Below, piece after piece: positions 37,316 through 45,923 of a DNA stretch of 49,632 nt. The DNA comes from Bacteroidota bacterium (GTDB taxonomy: Bacteria > Bacteroidota > Rhodothermia > Rhodothermales > Bin80). The DNA lies in NCBI GenBank assembly GCA_028873925.1, contig JAPPNA010000076.1, positions 1-49,632 of the forward strand, read 5' to 3'. The notes under the pieces were generated by a model. It saw nothing but the letters and a program-made list of their open reading frames with translations. It searched no databases and was not told the DNA's origin. Position 1 is the first letter of the stretch, and each line of letters begins with the position of its first letter. The translations under genes and the position numbers were made by a program.

Positions 37316-37609
37316 CCGGGCCCGCTGCCGCAACGGAGACGGGCCGGATGGCCTATTTGGAGCATCACCATTGCCGGATGTAGTGAACGCCGTTCGCCGG
37401 TCATCGGCCCGGCTGCGTATCAATCTCGGTCCCGTAAATCGGGGCCGAATTTCCCCGCGGGCAGCCCCCACAAGATCAATTGTATCTCCCGGGCCATTCC
37501 GACGCACATTCAGGAACCCCTATCCAGCTCACAATTGAATCCGGTCCCGGCCTGTGGTACGGCCAACACGGCGGGCTGGTCATCAGCATTCGCCGAGGCT
37601 GCCGACGGA
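37316..37609. other. Intergenic region between fur and fabF (convergent)
   Basis: About 290 bases between convergent genes. No coding sequence is evident. It holds a hairpin at 37426-37448, described separately. Confidence 0.4.
37426..37448. terminator. Possible bidirectional terminator hairpin between fur and fabF
   Basis: TCGGTCCCG pairs with CGGGGCCGA (one T-G wobble) around a TAAAT loop, followed on the plus strand by ATTTCC. It lies between two convergent genes, where a terminator would serve both. The T-run is poor. Confidence 0.4.
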
Positions 37610-38869
37610 TCAGCTATCCATCCGGCGGAAAGCCACCGATGTGTTGTGTCCGCCGAATCCGAACGCGTTGGACAAAGCCACATTCACCGCGCGGGGCTGC
37701 GCCTTGTTGAACGTATAATTCAGATCGCACTCCGGATCAGGCTGTTCAAAATTGATCGTTGGCGGAACCAGGCTGTGGCGGATCGCCAGAATGGTCGCAA
37801 TCGCCTCCGTTGCGCCGGCGGCTCCCAGCAGGTGGCCGGTCATGCTCTTGGTGGACGAGAGATTCATCGCATAAGCATGTTGGCCGAATACCTGCTTTAC
37901 CGCCTTGGTCTCGGCGGTATCTCCCAATGGCGTTGAGGTGCCGTGCATGTTCAGATAGTCCACATCCTCGGGCTTGAGGCGGGCATCCAGCAGCAGGTTG
38001 CGCATGGCCAGAGCCGCCCCGTAGCCCTCCGGATCCGGGGCGGTAATATGGTTGGCATCCGCGCTCATACCGAGCCCGATAACCTCCGCATAGATCGAGG
38101 CACCTCGCGCACGCGCATGCTCAAGTTCCTCAATCACCAGCATCCCGGCTCCCTCGCCCAGTACAAATCCATCCCGGCTCAGATCAAACGGCCGACTGGC
38201 CCTCGCGGGATCATCGTTGCGGGTGGACAGCGCCCGCAGGGCGTTGAAGCCACCGATCCCCAATTCACTCACCGCCGCTTCCGATCCGCCGCACAACGCC
38301 ACATCAGCCAGCCCCCGCTGAAGCATCATAAAGGAGTCCCCGATATTGTTGTTGCCCGTGGCGCAGGCACTTACTACGCAATAGTTGGGGCCGCGGAACT
38401 TGTACTTGATCGAAATATGACCGCTAACAATGTCCGGGATCAGCTTCGGTATAAAGAACGGCGACATCCGACGCGGTCCGCTGCGGATATAGGCGGCCGT
38501 CTGCTCATGGAATACCTGCATCCCCCCAATCCCGCTGCCCACGATCACCGCGACCCGATCCCTCTGCTCCTGGGACATGGATTCCGGCTTCAGCCCGGAA
38601 TCCTCAATAGCCTGATCTGCCGCCACCAGCGCATATTGGGCAAACGGGTCCAGCTTACGGGCCTCCTTGCGATCAAAATGATCGAGCGCATCGTAGCCCT
38701 TCAGCTGACACGCGAACTTCGTGGCGAAGGCCGATGTGTCAAAATACGTGATGGGTGCAGCTCCGCTGACACCGCTGATGAGCGACTGCCAGTACGATTC
38801 AGGCGAAAGCCCCAGCGGAGTAAGCGCCCCGATACCCGTTACGACAACCCGTCGCGGCGATGTCTGCAT
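37610..38869 (-). CDS. fabF: Beta-ketoacyl-ACP synthase II
   Basis: Predicted 419 residues, the normal size. The catalytic triad is complete: Cys169 in V-S-A-C-A-T-G, His309 in N-M-H-G-T-S-T-P and His346 in M-T-G-H-L-L-G-A-A-G; a glycine-rich G-F-G-G-H-N ends the protein. It condenses malonyl-ACP with acyl-ACP in fatty-acid elongation. The gene follows acpP by 25 bases on the same strand, the common acpP-fabF order. Confidence 0.96.
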   Translation of the reverse strand: MQTSPRRVVVTGIGALTPLGLSPESYWQSLISGVSGAAPITYFDTSAFATKFACQLKGYDALDHFDRKEARKLDPFAQYALVAADQAIEDSGLKPESMSQEQRDRVAVIVGSGIGGMQVFHEQTAAYIRSGPRRMSPFFIPKLIPDIVSGHISIKYKFRGPNYCVVSACATGNNNIGDSFMMLQRGLADVALCGGSEAAVSELGIGGFNALRALSTRNDDPARASRPFDLSRDGFVLGEGAGMLVIEELEHARARGASIYAEVIGLGMSADANHITAPDPEGYGAALAMRNLLLDARLKPEDVDYLNMHGTSTPLGDTAETKAVKQVFGQHAYAMNLSSTKSMTGHLLGAAGATEAIATILAIRHSLVPPTINFEQPDPECDLNYTFNKAQPRAVNVALSNAFGFGGHNTSVAFRRMDS

Positions 38870-38894
38870 GTCAATGGGGCAACCAAGGTTTCGC

Positions 38895-39131
38895 CTATGC
38901 CGTCTTCTCCGTCAGAAATGAGATCGCATCGCCGACTGTCTGGATTCGCTCCGCATCCTCGTCCGAAATCGTCACATCGAACTCCTTCTCGAATTCCATG
39001 ATCAGTTCGACCGTGTCCAGAGAATCAGCGCCCAGATCGTCGGTAAACGACGCTCCAGAGGTGATTTCGTCCTCGGAGACCCCCAGTTTATCCGCGATAA
39101 TTGCCTTAATCGCGCTTTCCAGATTTGCCAT
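38895..39131 (-). CDS. acpP: Acyl carrier protein
   Basis: Predicted 78 residues, acidic and all-helical. The phosphopantetheine attachment site is Ser37 in [11 protein letters not shown]. It carries growing acyl chains for fatty-acid synthesis and is followed by fabF. A good Bacteroidota promoter lies just upstream (39157-39187). Confidence 0.97.
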   Translation of the reverse strand: MANLESAIKAIIADKLGVSEDEITSGASFTDDLGADSLDTVELIMEFEKEFDVTISDEDAERIQTVGDAISFLTEKTA

Positions 39132-39156
39132 ATTGAGTCAGGAAATAGTTGTTGCC

Positions 39157-39187
39157 CAAAGTTACGATAGACGGGCGCACGGCGCAA
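39157..39187 (-). promoter_or_regulatory. Bacteroidota-type promoter for acpP-fabF
   Basis: On the minus strand a TTGC (39184-39187), a 19-base spacer and a perfect TAnnTTTG box, TAACTTTG (39157-39164), lie 25 bases before the acpP ATG. Spacing is the same as at the TPR promoter. Confidence 0.65.
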
Positions 39188-39265
39188 TTGAGCCGTAGCA
39201 CTGCGCCCATTGCAGCCTGCTTGAACCCCGCACTTCCAATTGCGTTTCAGCGATTTTTTGCCTGA

Positions 39266-40450
39266 ATGTCCTATCTCTTCACGTCAGAATCCGTATCCGA
39301 GGGTCACCCCGACAAAGTGGCCGACCAGATTTCGGATGCCATCCTGGACAATTATCTGGCACGCGACCCGGAAAGTCGCGTGGCCGTTGAGACGCTTGTT
39401 ACCACCAATACCATCATCCTGGCCGGAGAAGTGGCCTCCCGGGCCGGAGATGTCAATCACGAGGCCGTTGCACGTCAGGTTGTTCGGGAAATCGGCTATA
39501 CGCTGCCCGATCTCGGGTTTTCTGCGGATTCCGCCGCCTTCCACTCCCACCTGCACGCCCAGAGCCACGATATCGGGCGCGGCGTGGATCCGGTACTGCA
39601 GAAAAATCAGGGGGCTGGCGATCAGGGGATGATGTTCGGCTATGCATGTCGTGAGTCGGATCTGACCGGCAGCCGGCCCAAGGCCTATATGCCGCTGCCG
39701 CTCACCTATGCGCACCGCCTTATGCGGGTACTCGCTGAGATCCGCAAAGAGGAGTCCGTTATGCCCTACCTGCGGCCGGATGCCAAGTGCCAGGTCACGA
39801 TCGAATATGACGGGCTTGGTCGCACCCCCAGGAGCGTCCATACCATCGTAGTCTCCACGCAGCACGACAGCGCGACCGAGCAGAAAAAGATCAGGCAGGA
39901 TATCGCCGACATCCTGATCCCGCGGGTGATTGCACCCGCACACAATGGCCGGTACATTCTGCATGTCAACCCGACAGGAAGGTTTGTCATTGGGGGTCCC
40001 CACGGCGATACCGGACTGACGGGGCGCAAGATTATCGTTGATACGTACGGCGGGCGCGGAGCGCACGGCGGCGGTGCCTTCAGCGGCAAGGATCCGTCAA
40101 AAGTCGACCGATCCGCGGCCTACGCGGCGCGGCATGCCGCCAAGAACGTTGTGGCTGCAGATCTGGCTGATGTGGTGGAAATTCAGGTGGCCTATGCCAT
40201 CGGCCGGCCCGATCCGGTATCCATATTTGTTGATACCTTCGGCACGGCTAAGCATGGACTGACCGACCACCGCCTCAAGGAAGTGGTTACCCAGGTCTTT
40301 GATCTGCGGCCCGCCGCCATCATTGAACGCCTGGATCTGAAACGGCCCATCTATCGGGAAACGGCCATCTACGGTCACTTCGGACATCCGGACCGCCCTT
40401 GGGAGCTGCTGGATGCCGTGGACGATCTAAGGGGTGCCGCCGAACGCTAG
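39266..40450 (+). CDS. metK: S-adenosylmethionine synthase
   Basis: Predicted 394 residues. Family motifs are intact: [15 protein letters not shown] near the start (ATP and metal binding), [12 protein letters not shown] around 117 and [16 protein letters not shown] (the P-loop) near 270. It makes SAM from methionine and ATP. ahcY follows 23 bases later, so one transcript supplies and recycles the methyl donor. It diverges from acpP across about 130 bases. Confidence 0.97.
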   Translation: MSYLFTSESVSEGHPDKVADQISDAILDNYLARDPESRVAVETLVTTNTIILAGEVASRAGDVNHEAVARQVVREIGYTLPDLGFSADSAAFHSHLHAQSHDIGRGVDPVLQKNQGAGDQGMMFGYACRESDLTGSRPKAYMPLPLTYAHRLMRVLAEIRKEESVMPYLRPDAKCQVTIEYDGLGRTPRSVHTIVVSTQHDSATEQKKIRQDIADILIPRVIAPAHNGRYILHVNPTGRFVIGGPHGDTGLTGRKIIVDTYGGRGAHGGGAFSGKDPSKVDRSAAYAARHAAKNVVAADLADVVEIQVAYAIGRPDPVSIFVDTFGTAKHGLTDHRLKEVVTQVFDLRPAAIIERLDLKRPIYRETAIYGHFGHPDRPWELLDAVDDLRGAAER

Positions 40451-40473
40451 TATCCAATCCATTCCGATTTCCA

Positions 40474-41751
40474 ATGGACTACGCAAAAGGACAATTCAAG
40501 GTTAGGGATCTGGCCGGTGCTGATGAGGGACGCATGCGCATTGAATGGGCTGAAAGCCGCATGCCCGTGCTGATGAAACTGCGCCGGGAATATGCGCCGC
40601 TGGCCCCGTTCAAAGGGTACAGAATCGTGGGTTGTCTGCATGTCACCAAAGAGACCGCTGTTCTGGTGGAGACGTTCGCGGCCTGCGGCGCACAGGTGGC
40701 CTGGAGCGGCTGCAATCCGCTGTCCACCCATGACCAGGTGGCCGCGGCGCTCGCCCGGGCCGGGATCGAGATTTACGCCTGGTACGGTCAGAATGTAGAG
40801 GAATTCTACTGGAGCATTGACCGGACGCTGGATACGTCGCCGCACCTAACGCTGGATGACGGGGCGGACCTCATCTTCACGGTGCACAAGCGATTCCCGC
40901 ACCTGGCCGACTCCATCATCGGCGGCAGCGAGGAAACCACCACCGGCGTACAGCGCCTGCGTGCGATGGCCGGGGACGGACACCTGCTGTATCCGGTCTA
41001 TGCGGTCAACGACACCGAAACCAAATGGGACTTTGACAATGTGTACGGTACCGGACAGTCCACCATTGATGGCATCCTGCGGGCCAGCAGCGTGCTTATT
41101 GCCGGCAAGAATCTGGTCGTCGCGGGGTACGGCCATTGCGGCCGGGGGGTTGCCATCCGGGCCAAGGGGCTTGGGGCAAATGTGATTGTCACCGAAGTGC
41201 GTCCTGCAGCCGCCCTGAAGGCCACCCTGGATGGCATGCGTGTGATGCCGATGGAAGATGCTGCACGACTGGGGGATATCTTTGTTACCGCCACCGGTAT
41301 GAAAGATGTGATCCGCGGGCGGCACTTTGAGGCCATGAAAGATGGCGCACTGGTCTGCAACACCGGGCACTATGATGTGGAGCTGAACCTCGCAGAACTG
41401 GATGGCCTGACCTGCTCCAAGCGCATTATTCGTCCCGACAACTGCGAATACACCCTAGAGGATGGCCGGAAACTGTATGTGCTGGCGGACGGGCGTCTGG
41501 TCAATCTGGCCGCGGCCGAAGGACATCCATCAGAGGTGATGGACATGAGTTTTGCCAATCAGTTCATGGCCCACCTGAGGCTCGTACAAACCCATGAGGC
41601 CGGAGATCAACTCCCCAATTCCGTCATCGAGCTGCCCGACGAGGTGGATGCCGAAATAGCCCGCCTGAAGCTGGAAACGATGGGGATCCGGATTGATAGA
41701 CTGACCGAAGAGCAGGTGGCCTATGCCTCCGACTATTCGGCAGGGACATGA
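40474..41751 (+). CDS. ahcY: Adenosylhomocysteinase
   Basis: Predicted 425 residues from the ATG at 40474 (M-D-Y-A-K-G-Q-F-K-V); the upstream in-frame stretch overlaps metK and is not protein-like. The NAD-binding site is G-Y-G-H-C-G-R-G, with upstream substrate residues in S-E-E-T-T-T-G-V and N-D-T-E-T-K. The C-terminus, ending I-D-R-L-T-E-E-Q-V-A-Y, lacks the Y-R-Y ending typical of the longer enzymes; the protein is of the shorter type found in archaea and some bacteria. It hydrolyses S-adenosylhomocysteine, relieving inhibition of methyltransferases. Its stop is immediately followed by the stop of the convergent fdxA. Confidence 0.95.
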   Translation: MDYAKGQFKVRDLAGADEGRMRIEWAESRMPVLMKLRREYAPLAPFKGYRIVGCLHVTKETAVLVETFAACGAQVAWSGCNPLSTHDQVAAALARAGIEIYAWYGQNVEEFYWSIDRTLDTSPHLTLDDGADLIFTVHKRFPHLADSIIGGSEETTTGVQRLRAMAGDGHLLYPVYAVNDTETKWDFDNVYGTGQSTIDGILRASSVLIAGKNLVVAGYGHCGRGVAIRAKGLGANVIVTEVRPAAALKATLDGMRVMPMEDAARLGDIFVTATGMKDVIRGRHFEAMKDGALVCNTGHYDVELNLAELDGLTCSKRIIRPDNCEYTLEDGRKLYVLADGRLVNLAAAEGHPSEVMDMSFANQFMAHLRLVQTHEAGDQLPNSVIELPDEVDAEIARLKLETMGIRIDRLTEEQVAYASDYSAGT

Positions 41752-42093
41752 TCAGGACCAGTCCTGGATATCCTCTTCGGACTTGGCTTTCTCCTTCCAG
41801 GCTTCCGCGTCCGGGAGCGGATCGGAGCGCTCAATGATGTTGTAGCCGTCCTCCTGCCACTTCTCCGCCAGATACTGATTCCATTCAATGTAGTGCTCCC
41901 ACCCCTCAGGCACTTCATCGTCGGGATAAATGGCTTCCACGGGGCATACGGGCACGCACGCATTGCAATCAATACACTCGTCCGGGTGTATCACCAGGAA
42001 ATTGGGTCCTTCGTAGAAGCAATCCACGGGACAAACCTCAACACAATCCGTGTGCTTGCAGTTGATGCAAGGCTCTGTTACCACATAAGGCAT
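41752..42093 (-). CDS. fdxA: 7Fe ferredoxin (FdxA type)
   Basis: Predicted 113 residues. The first cluster motif is [14 protein letters not shown] with a further C in V-D-C-F, the 3Fe-4S/4Fe-4S pattern of FdxA; the second is [12 protein letters not shown]. The C-terminal half is acidic with [12 protein letters not shown]. It is a soluble electron carrier. A weak promoter box lies upstream in the divergent gap with rnd. Confidence 0.92.
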   Translation of the reverse strand: MPYVVTEPCINCKHTDCVEVCPVDCFYEGPNFLVIHPDECIDCNACVPVCPVEAIYPDDEVPEGWEHYIEWNQYLAEKWQEDGYNIIERSDPLPDAEAWKEKAKSEEDIQDWS

Positions 42094-42124
42094 GATTCGC
42101 GCGCGCCGGGCAGTTGGAATTGCC

Positions 42125-42156
42125 TAAATGTACTGTGTTTTGAGCGAATTGATCAA
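42125..42156 (-). promoter_or_regulatory. Possible promoter for fdxA
   Basis: On the minus strand TTGA (42153-42156), 20 bases and TACATTTA (42125-42132) approximate the TTTG/TAnnTTTG consensus with one mismatch in each box. Confidence 0.35.
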
Positions 42157-42167
42157 TTGAGTGCCGC

Positions 42168-43322
42168 ATGAATTCGACGGATTTTGCCGGGAGCGAACTG
42201 ATCAGCAGTGCCGCAGCCCTAGATGAGCTGGTGATCCGAATGCGCGGCAGCAGCCGCATTGCGCTGGATACCGAGTTTATGCAGGGTGATCGCTACCGAC
42301 CCACCCTGGCCCTGATTCAGGTGGCTTTGGAGGATGGATCCGTCCATCTGATCGATCCGCTGGCGGTGCCTGAGCTTAGCGGTCTTGGCCGCATTCTGGC
42401 CAGTGACCGGATTGTCAAAGTACTCCACGATCCCATCCAGGATCTGGGTCTGCTGCATCAGACAACCGGAAAGGTTTTCAGGAACATATTTGACACACGC
42501 CTGGCCGGGCAACTGCTAAGCCTGGGGGAAGCCGCATCCCTGAGCGACTATGTGCGGTGGCTCACCGGGAGCCCCGTTGAGAAAGGCCCTCAGCGCTCCA
42601 ACTGGCTGGCCCGGCCTCTTTCGAAATCCCAGTTGCATTATGCCCGCAGCGATGTGATTTTCCTGCTCCGCATGCACCGCCGCATGATTGCGTACGCCCG
42701 GGAGACCGGACGGCTCAAATGGCTGGAGGAAGATATGCGGCGCTTTGATGATCCCTCCACCTACCGGATTGCAGATCCTGTCACTCAGATGATGCAATCC
42801 AATCGCGCACGAGACCTCAAGCCGCGCAACCGGGCCGTTCTGGTGCAGCTCACCAAGTGGCGCGAAGAGATGGCGGAAAAACTGGATGTTCCCACGCGCC
42901 ACCTGCTTACCCCCGGACAGCTGCTGTATCTGGCCCAAAAAGCACCCAGAACACCCTGGGCCGTCCGGTCCATCTGTCCGGAAGTTTCTGTGTTCAGCCG
43001 CCATATCGCCGACCGGGTAAAGACCGGGCTTTCCATGTCGGACCCGCCCGATGTTAAGATCCCGCCCAAGCGGCGCTTCCTGACCCGGTATCAGCGGCTG
43101 TGCTACCGCCAGCTTCGCGATGCCGTTGCCGCCCGGGCGGAACAGCTGGATATACCCGCTATGCACCTGGCCCGTAAGTCAGATCTTGTGGCGCTTGCCC
43201 GTCAGATGCCGGATGCGAATCCGTTATGCCTGCGTGGCTGGCGTCTGGAGGCCATCGGTCGCGACCTGCAGCAGATCAGTGGCGGATTTATTCCGCGTCA
43301 GCGCGCACCCGGCCCTCGATGA
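42168..43322 (+). CDS. rnd: Ribonuclease D
   Basis: Predicted 384 residues. The DEDDy exonuclease domain occupies the first ~200: D-T-E-F (Exo I), H-D-P-I-Q-D-L-G-L-L (Exo II) and Y-A-R-S-D-V-I-F-L-L (Exo III with the tyrosine). HRDC-like helical domains follow at ~215-290 and ~305-375. It trims 3' ends of tRNA precursors and other stable RNA. The end overlaps the convergent Nudix gene by 35 bases. Confidence 0.92.
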   Translation: MNSTDFAGSELISSAAALDELVIRMRGSSRIALDTEFMQGDRYRPTLALIQVALEDGSVHLIDPLAVPELSGLGRILASDRIVKVLHDPIQDLGLLHQTTGKVFRNIFDTRLAGQLLSLGEAASLSDYVRWLTGSPVEKGPQRSNWLARPLSKSQLHYARSDVIFLLRMHRRMIAYARETGRLKWLEEDMRRFDDPSTYRIADPVTQMMQSNRARDLKPRNRAVLVQLTKWREEMAEKLDVPTRHLLTPGQLLYLAQKAPRTPWAVRSICPEVSVFSRHIADRVKTGLSMSDPPDVKIPPKRRFLTRYQRLCYRQLRDAVAARAEQLDIPAMHLARKSDLVALARQMPDANPLCLRGWRLEAIGRDLQQISGGFIPRQRAPGPR

Positions 43323-43980
43323 CCGGGCCGACGCGCTCAAGAAGATCGCGGAGCCCGGCATAGCCCAAACAATCCTGCGCCTCGTGCCGGTGCATCCATT
43401 CCACACGCGTGATCCCCTCTTTGCCCTGCGGAACAAACGAGTTGCTGCCGCTCTGAAACCTGAACCAGTACGTCGTCTTAATATGATACTCGCCTTTGCG
43501 TGCGTATCCGTGCATGGTGGCGGCCAGCACCGGGCCGCGCTGCAGCTGCCTGATCCCGGTTTCCTCTCGCACCTCACGCAGCGCGCAATCTTCAAGCGTC
43601 TCACCAAGGTCCAGTTTTCCCTTGGGCAGATCCCACAATCCGTTGCGGTGAATCAGCAGCACTTGCATGGTTTTTGGATTGACGACCACACCGCCGGCTG
43701 CGGACACCTCTCTGCACGCCAGATACGGATCCGCATTCAGTAAGGCCTCCGGCTGCACCCGGTCAGCCTGCCACAAATCATCGCCAAGGCGGATGAGAGT
43801 ACGAAGCCGGATCGCATCCACCGCCAGAACGCAGTTGGGAGTCTGCCTGGTGATTGCCGGCATCCGGGCCTGAAGCTGCGCATCCGCAGCACCGCGCTGA
43901 GACAGGATGGAAAGCTGGCTAAGCGGTGCGCTATGGAACAAGATCCTCCTTTCAGGTTCACACAGGGACAAATCCGTCAT
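43288..43980 (-). CDS. Nudix hydrolase
   Basis: Predicted 230 residues. A complete Nudix box is present (G-K-L-D-L-G-E then R-E-V-R-E-E-T-G-I at ~120-142), needed to bind magnesium and cleave nucleoside diphosphate-linked substrates. The N-terminal ~85 residues are a separate, unassigned domain, so this is longer than a minimal Nudix protein. Around the box, L-W-D-L-P-K-G-K resembles diadenosine polyphosphate hydrolases, but the substrate cannot be decided. The start codon shares bases with the divergent start of the beta-propeller gene. Confidence 0.9.
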   Translation of the reverse strand: MTDLSLCEPERRILFHSAPLSQLSILSQRGAADAQLQARMPAITRQTPNCVLAVDAIRLRTLIRLGDDLWQADRVQPEALLNADPYLACREVSAAGGVVVNPKTMQVLLIHRNGLWDLPKGKLDLGETLEDCALREVREETGIRQLQRGPVLAATMHGYARKGEYHIKTTYWFRFQSGSNSFVPQGKEGITRVEWMHRHEAQDCLGYAGLRDLLERVGPVIEGRVRADAE

Positions 43981-45004
43981 GATGGTCCGTTTGAAGGTCC
44001 TGGTGCTGCTGGCTTCGGCTCTGTGGTGCGCGTGCGCAGCCGCCCAGCCGTATTATATGTATATCGCGAACGAGTCAGAGGATACGGTCGTTCTGGTGTC
44101 CTTTGACGGGCATGACCTTCAGATTGCGGAAAGAATCCCAGTCGGTAACATGCTGACGGAAATCGAAGGACCCCACGGGCTTACCGTCAGTCCAGACGGC
44201 CGATTCTGGTTTGTGTCCATGGCACACGGCCAGCCGTTCGGGAAAATCGTCCGGTATTCCACCATTGATAATCGGAAGACCGGCGAAGTAACCGTGGGGC
44301 TGTTTCCGGCATCCATGGCAATTTCCCCGCTCACCGGGCTCCTGCATGTGGTCAATTACAACCTTCACGGTGCACCTGAGCCGAGCAGTGTTTCGGTGGT
44401 GGATCCGGATGCCATGACTGAAGTGGCCCGTGTGGAGACCGGCATCATGCCGCATGGGTCACAGTTTACCCCGGATGGATTGGTACACTATTCGGTGGCG
44501 ATGATGAGTCACGAACTGATTGAACAGGATGGCCTGAAACTGAACATCCGGCGCAGACTGCCACTGGGAGCCGGTGTCAGGCCTACATGGGTGGCGGTTC
44601 ATCTTGATCGGCCTCAAGCGTATGTCGCCGGCAACGGATCCGATGAGATCCTGATCGTTGACCTGAACGCCTGGCAGGTCACCGAGCGTATCAGTGCGCC
44701 GGGTGCACCTTACAACCTGGCGGTAACGCCCGATGGCCGATCCCTTGTCGCGACGCTCAAATCGGCTGGGGCCATCGGCTTCTACGACATTAACACTGCT
44801 GCTGAGGATAAGCGCATTGAAAGCGCCGAAGCTCTGCCGCATGGAATTGCGCTTGCACCCGATGGTCGGTATGCCTTTGTGACCTCAGAAAACATCGGAC
44901 ACGCTCCCGGCACGGTAGAGGCCATTGATCTGACCCTTCGGGAGCGTGTGGCCAGGGTGTCAACCGGGCAGCAGGCGGGCGGAATCGTGTTCTGGAAACG
45001 ATAG
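43979..45004 (+). CDS. Secreted YncE-like beta-propeller protein
   Basis: Predicted 341 residues from the ATG at 43979 (a second ATG follows directly). A signal peptide (V-L-V-L-L-A-S-A-L-W-C-A-C-A-A-A-Q) leads into a seven-bladed propeller of the YncE/cytochrome-D1-like kind, with repeated blades such as G-L-T-V-S-P-D-G-R-F-W-F-V and I-A-L-A-P-D-G-R-Y-A-F-V. No heme-binding C-x-x-C-H is present, so it is a binding or scaffold propeller and not a cytochrome. It is divergent from the Nudix gene and just upstream of the DUF58 gene, 5 bases away. Confidence 0.82.
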   Translation: MMVRLKVLVLLASALWCACAAAQPYYMYIANESEDTVVLVSFDGHDLQIAERIPVGNMLTEIEGPHGLTVSPDGRFWFVSMAHGQPFGKIVRYSTIDNRKTGEVTVGLFPASMAISPLTGLLHVVNYNLHGAPEPSSVSVVDPDAMTEVARVETGIMPHGSQFTPDGLVHYSVAMMSHELIEQDGLKLNIRRRLPLGAGVRPTWVAVHLDRPQAYVAGNGSDEILIVDLNAWQVTERISAPGAPYNLAVTPDGRSLVATLKSAGAIGFYDINTAAEDKRIESAEALPHGIALAPDGRYAFVTSENIGHAPGTVEAIDLTLRERVARVSTGQQAGGIVFWKR

Positions 45005-45009
45005 ATTCC

Positions 45010-45909
45010 GTGTCCCTTCCCGCTACCCGTTTTATTGATCCGGCCGTACTGGCGCGCCTGTCGTCGATGGAGCTGCTTGCGCGGTCGGTGGTGGAAGGCT
45101 TCCTGGCAGGGCTGCATCAAAGCCCGTACAAGGGCTTCTCTGTAGACTTTATGCAATACCGCCCGTATGTGCCGGGAGATGACCTCCAAAGAGTGGACTG
45201 GAAGGTCTACGCGCGAACGGATCGATATTTTGTCAAGGAATATCAGGGCGAAACGAATACCCGGGTACATATCGTGCTGGACACCAGCGGATCAATGGGA
45301 TTCGCCAGCACCGAGGTGAGCAAACTGAAATATGCGTGCTACCTGGCTGCGTCCGTGGCCTATCTGGCCAATCGGCAGCGGGATGCGGCGGGATTAACGT
45401 TGTTTGACCGGTCCATAGGGACTTACTGTCCTCCGCGGGTGAGCCGCACCCATCTGCTGACGCTGCTTACCGCGCTCGGACAGGCTGCTGCGGGCACAGC
45501 CACCGATCTGGACCGCTCGCTGGGCACGATTGCCGAGCAGCAGCGCAAGCGCGGATTTATTGTGCTGATCAGCGATCTGCTCACCGACAGCGAGGCGGTC
45601 GAAAAAACGCTCAGTCTGCTGCGGTATGCCGGTCACAATGTGTTGGTCTTCCAAGTGATGGATCCGATGGAGATCAGTTTTGATTACAAGGATGTGGTGG
45701 AATTTCGGGATCTGGAGTCCGGGCGCAGGATGCTGATTGATGCCACAAGTGCCCGTGCCGAGTACCGGCAGCGGTATGCGACGTTTCAGGACCGCCTGAA
45801 GAAGGTGTGCGGTCTGCTGCAAGTGGATCGCGCCGTGCTTCGGACGGATCAGCCGCTGGACCGCGCCCTGTTTCATTATCTGTCCGCCCGTTCAAAGCGC
45901 AGATTCTGA
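45010..45909 (+). CDS. DUF58 (von Willebrand A-like) protein
   Basis: Predicted 299 residues, starting at a GTG. The DUF58 signature Y-V-P-G-D-D-L-Q-R-V-D-W-K-V-Y-A-R-T is near residue 55, and a vWA fold with a metal-ion site (D-T-S-G-S-M-G) follows at ~97. It is usually encoded beside MoxR AAA ATPases and BatA-type membrane proteins in systems thought to act in envelope stress or cofactor assembly. Here the next gene is a BatA-type protein, but no MoxR gene is in the window. Confidence 0.85.
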   Translation: MSLPATRFIDPAVLARLSSMELLARSVVEGFLAGLHQSPYKGFSVDFMQYRPYVPGDDLQRVDWKVYARTDRYFVKEYQGETNTRVHIVLDTSGSMGFASTEVSKLKYACYLAASVAYLANRQRDAAGLTLFDRSIGTYCPPRVSRTHLLTLLTALGQAAAGTATDLDRSLGTIAEQQRKRGFIVLISDLLTDSEAVEKTLSLLRYAGHNVLVFQVMDPMEISFDYKDVVEFRDLESGRRMLIDATSARAEYRQRYATFQDRLKKVCGLLQVDRAVLRTDQPLDRALFHYLSARSKRRF

Positions 45910-45923
45910 CCTGATCAAGTAAA

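Noticed and set aside
37943-39001. 352-codon plus-strand frame
   Set aside because: Antisense to fabF and acpP, with no protein-like features.
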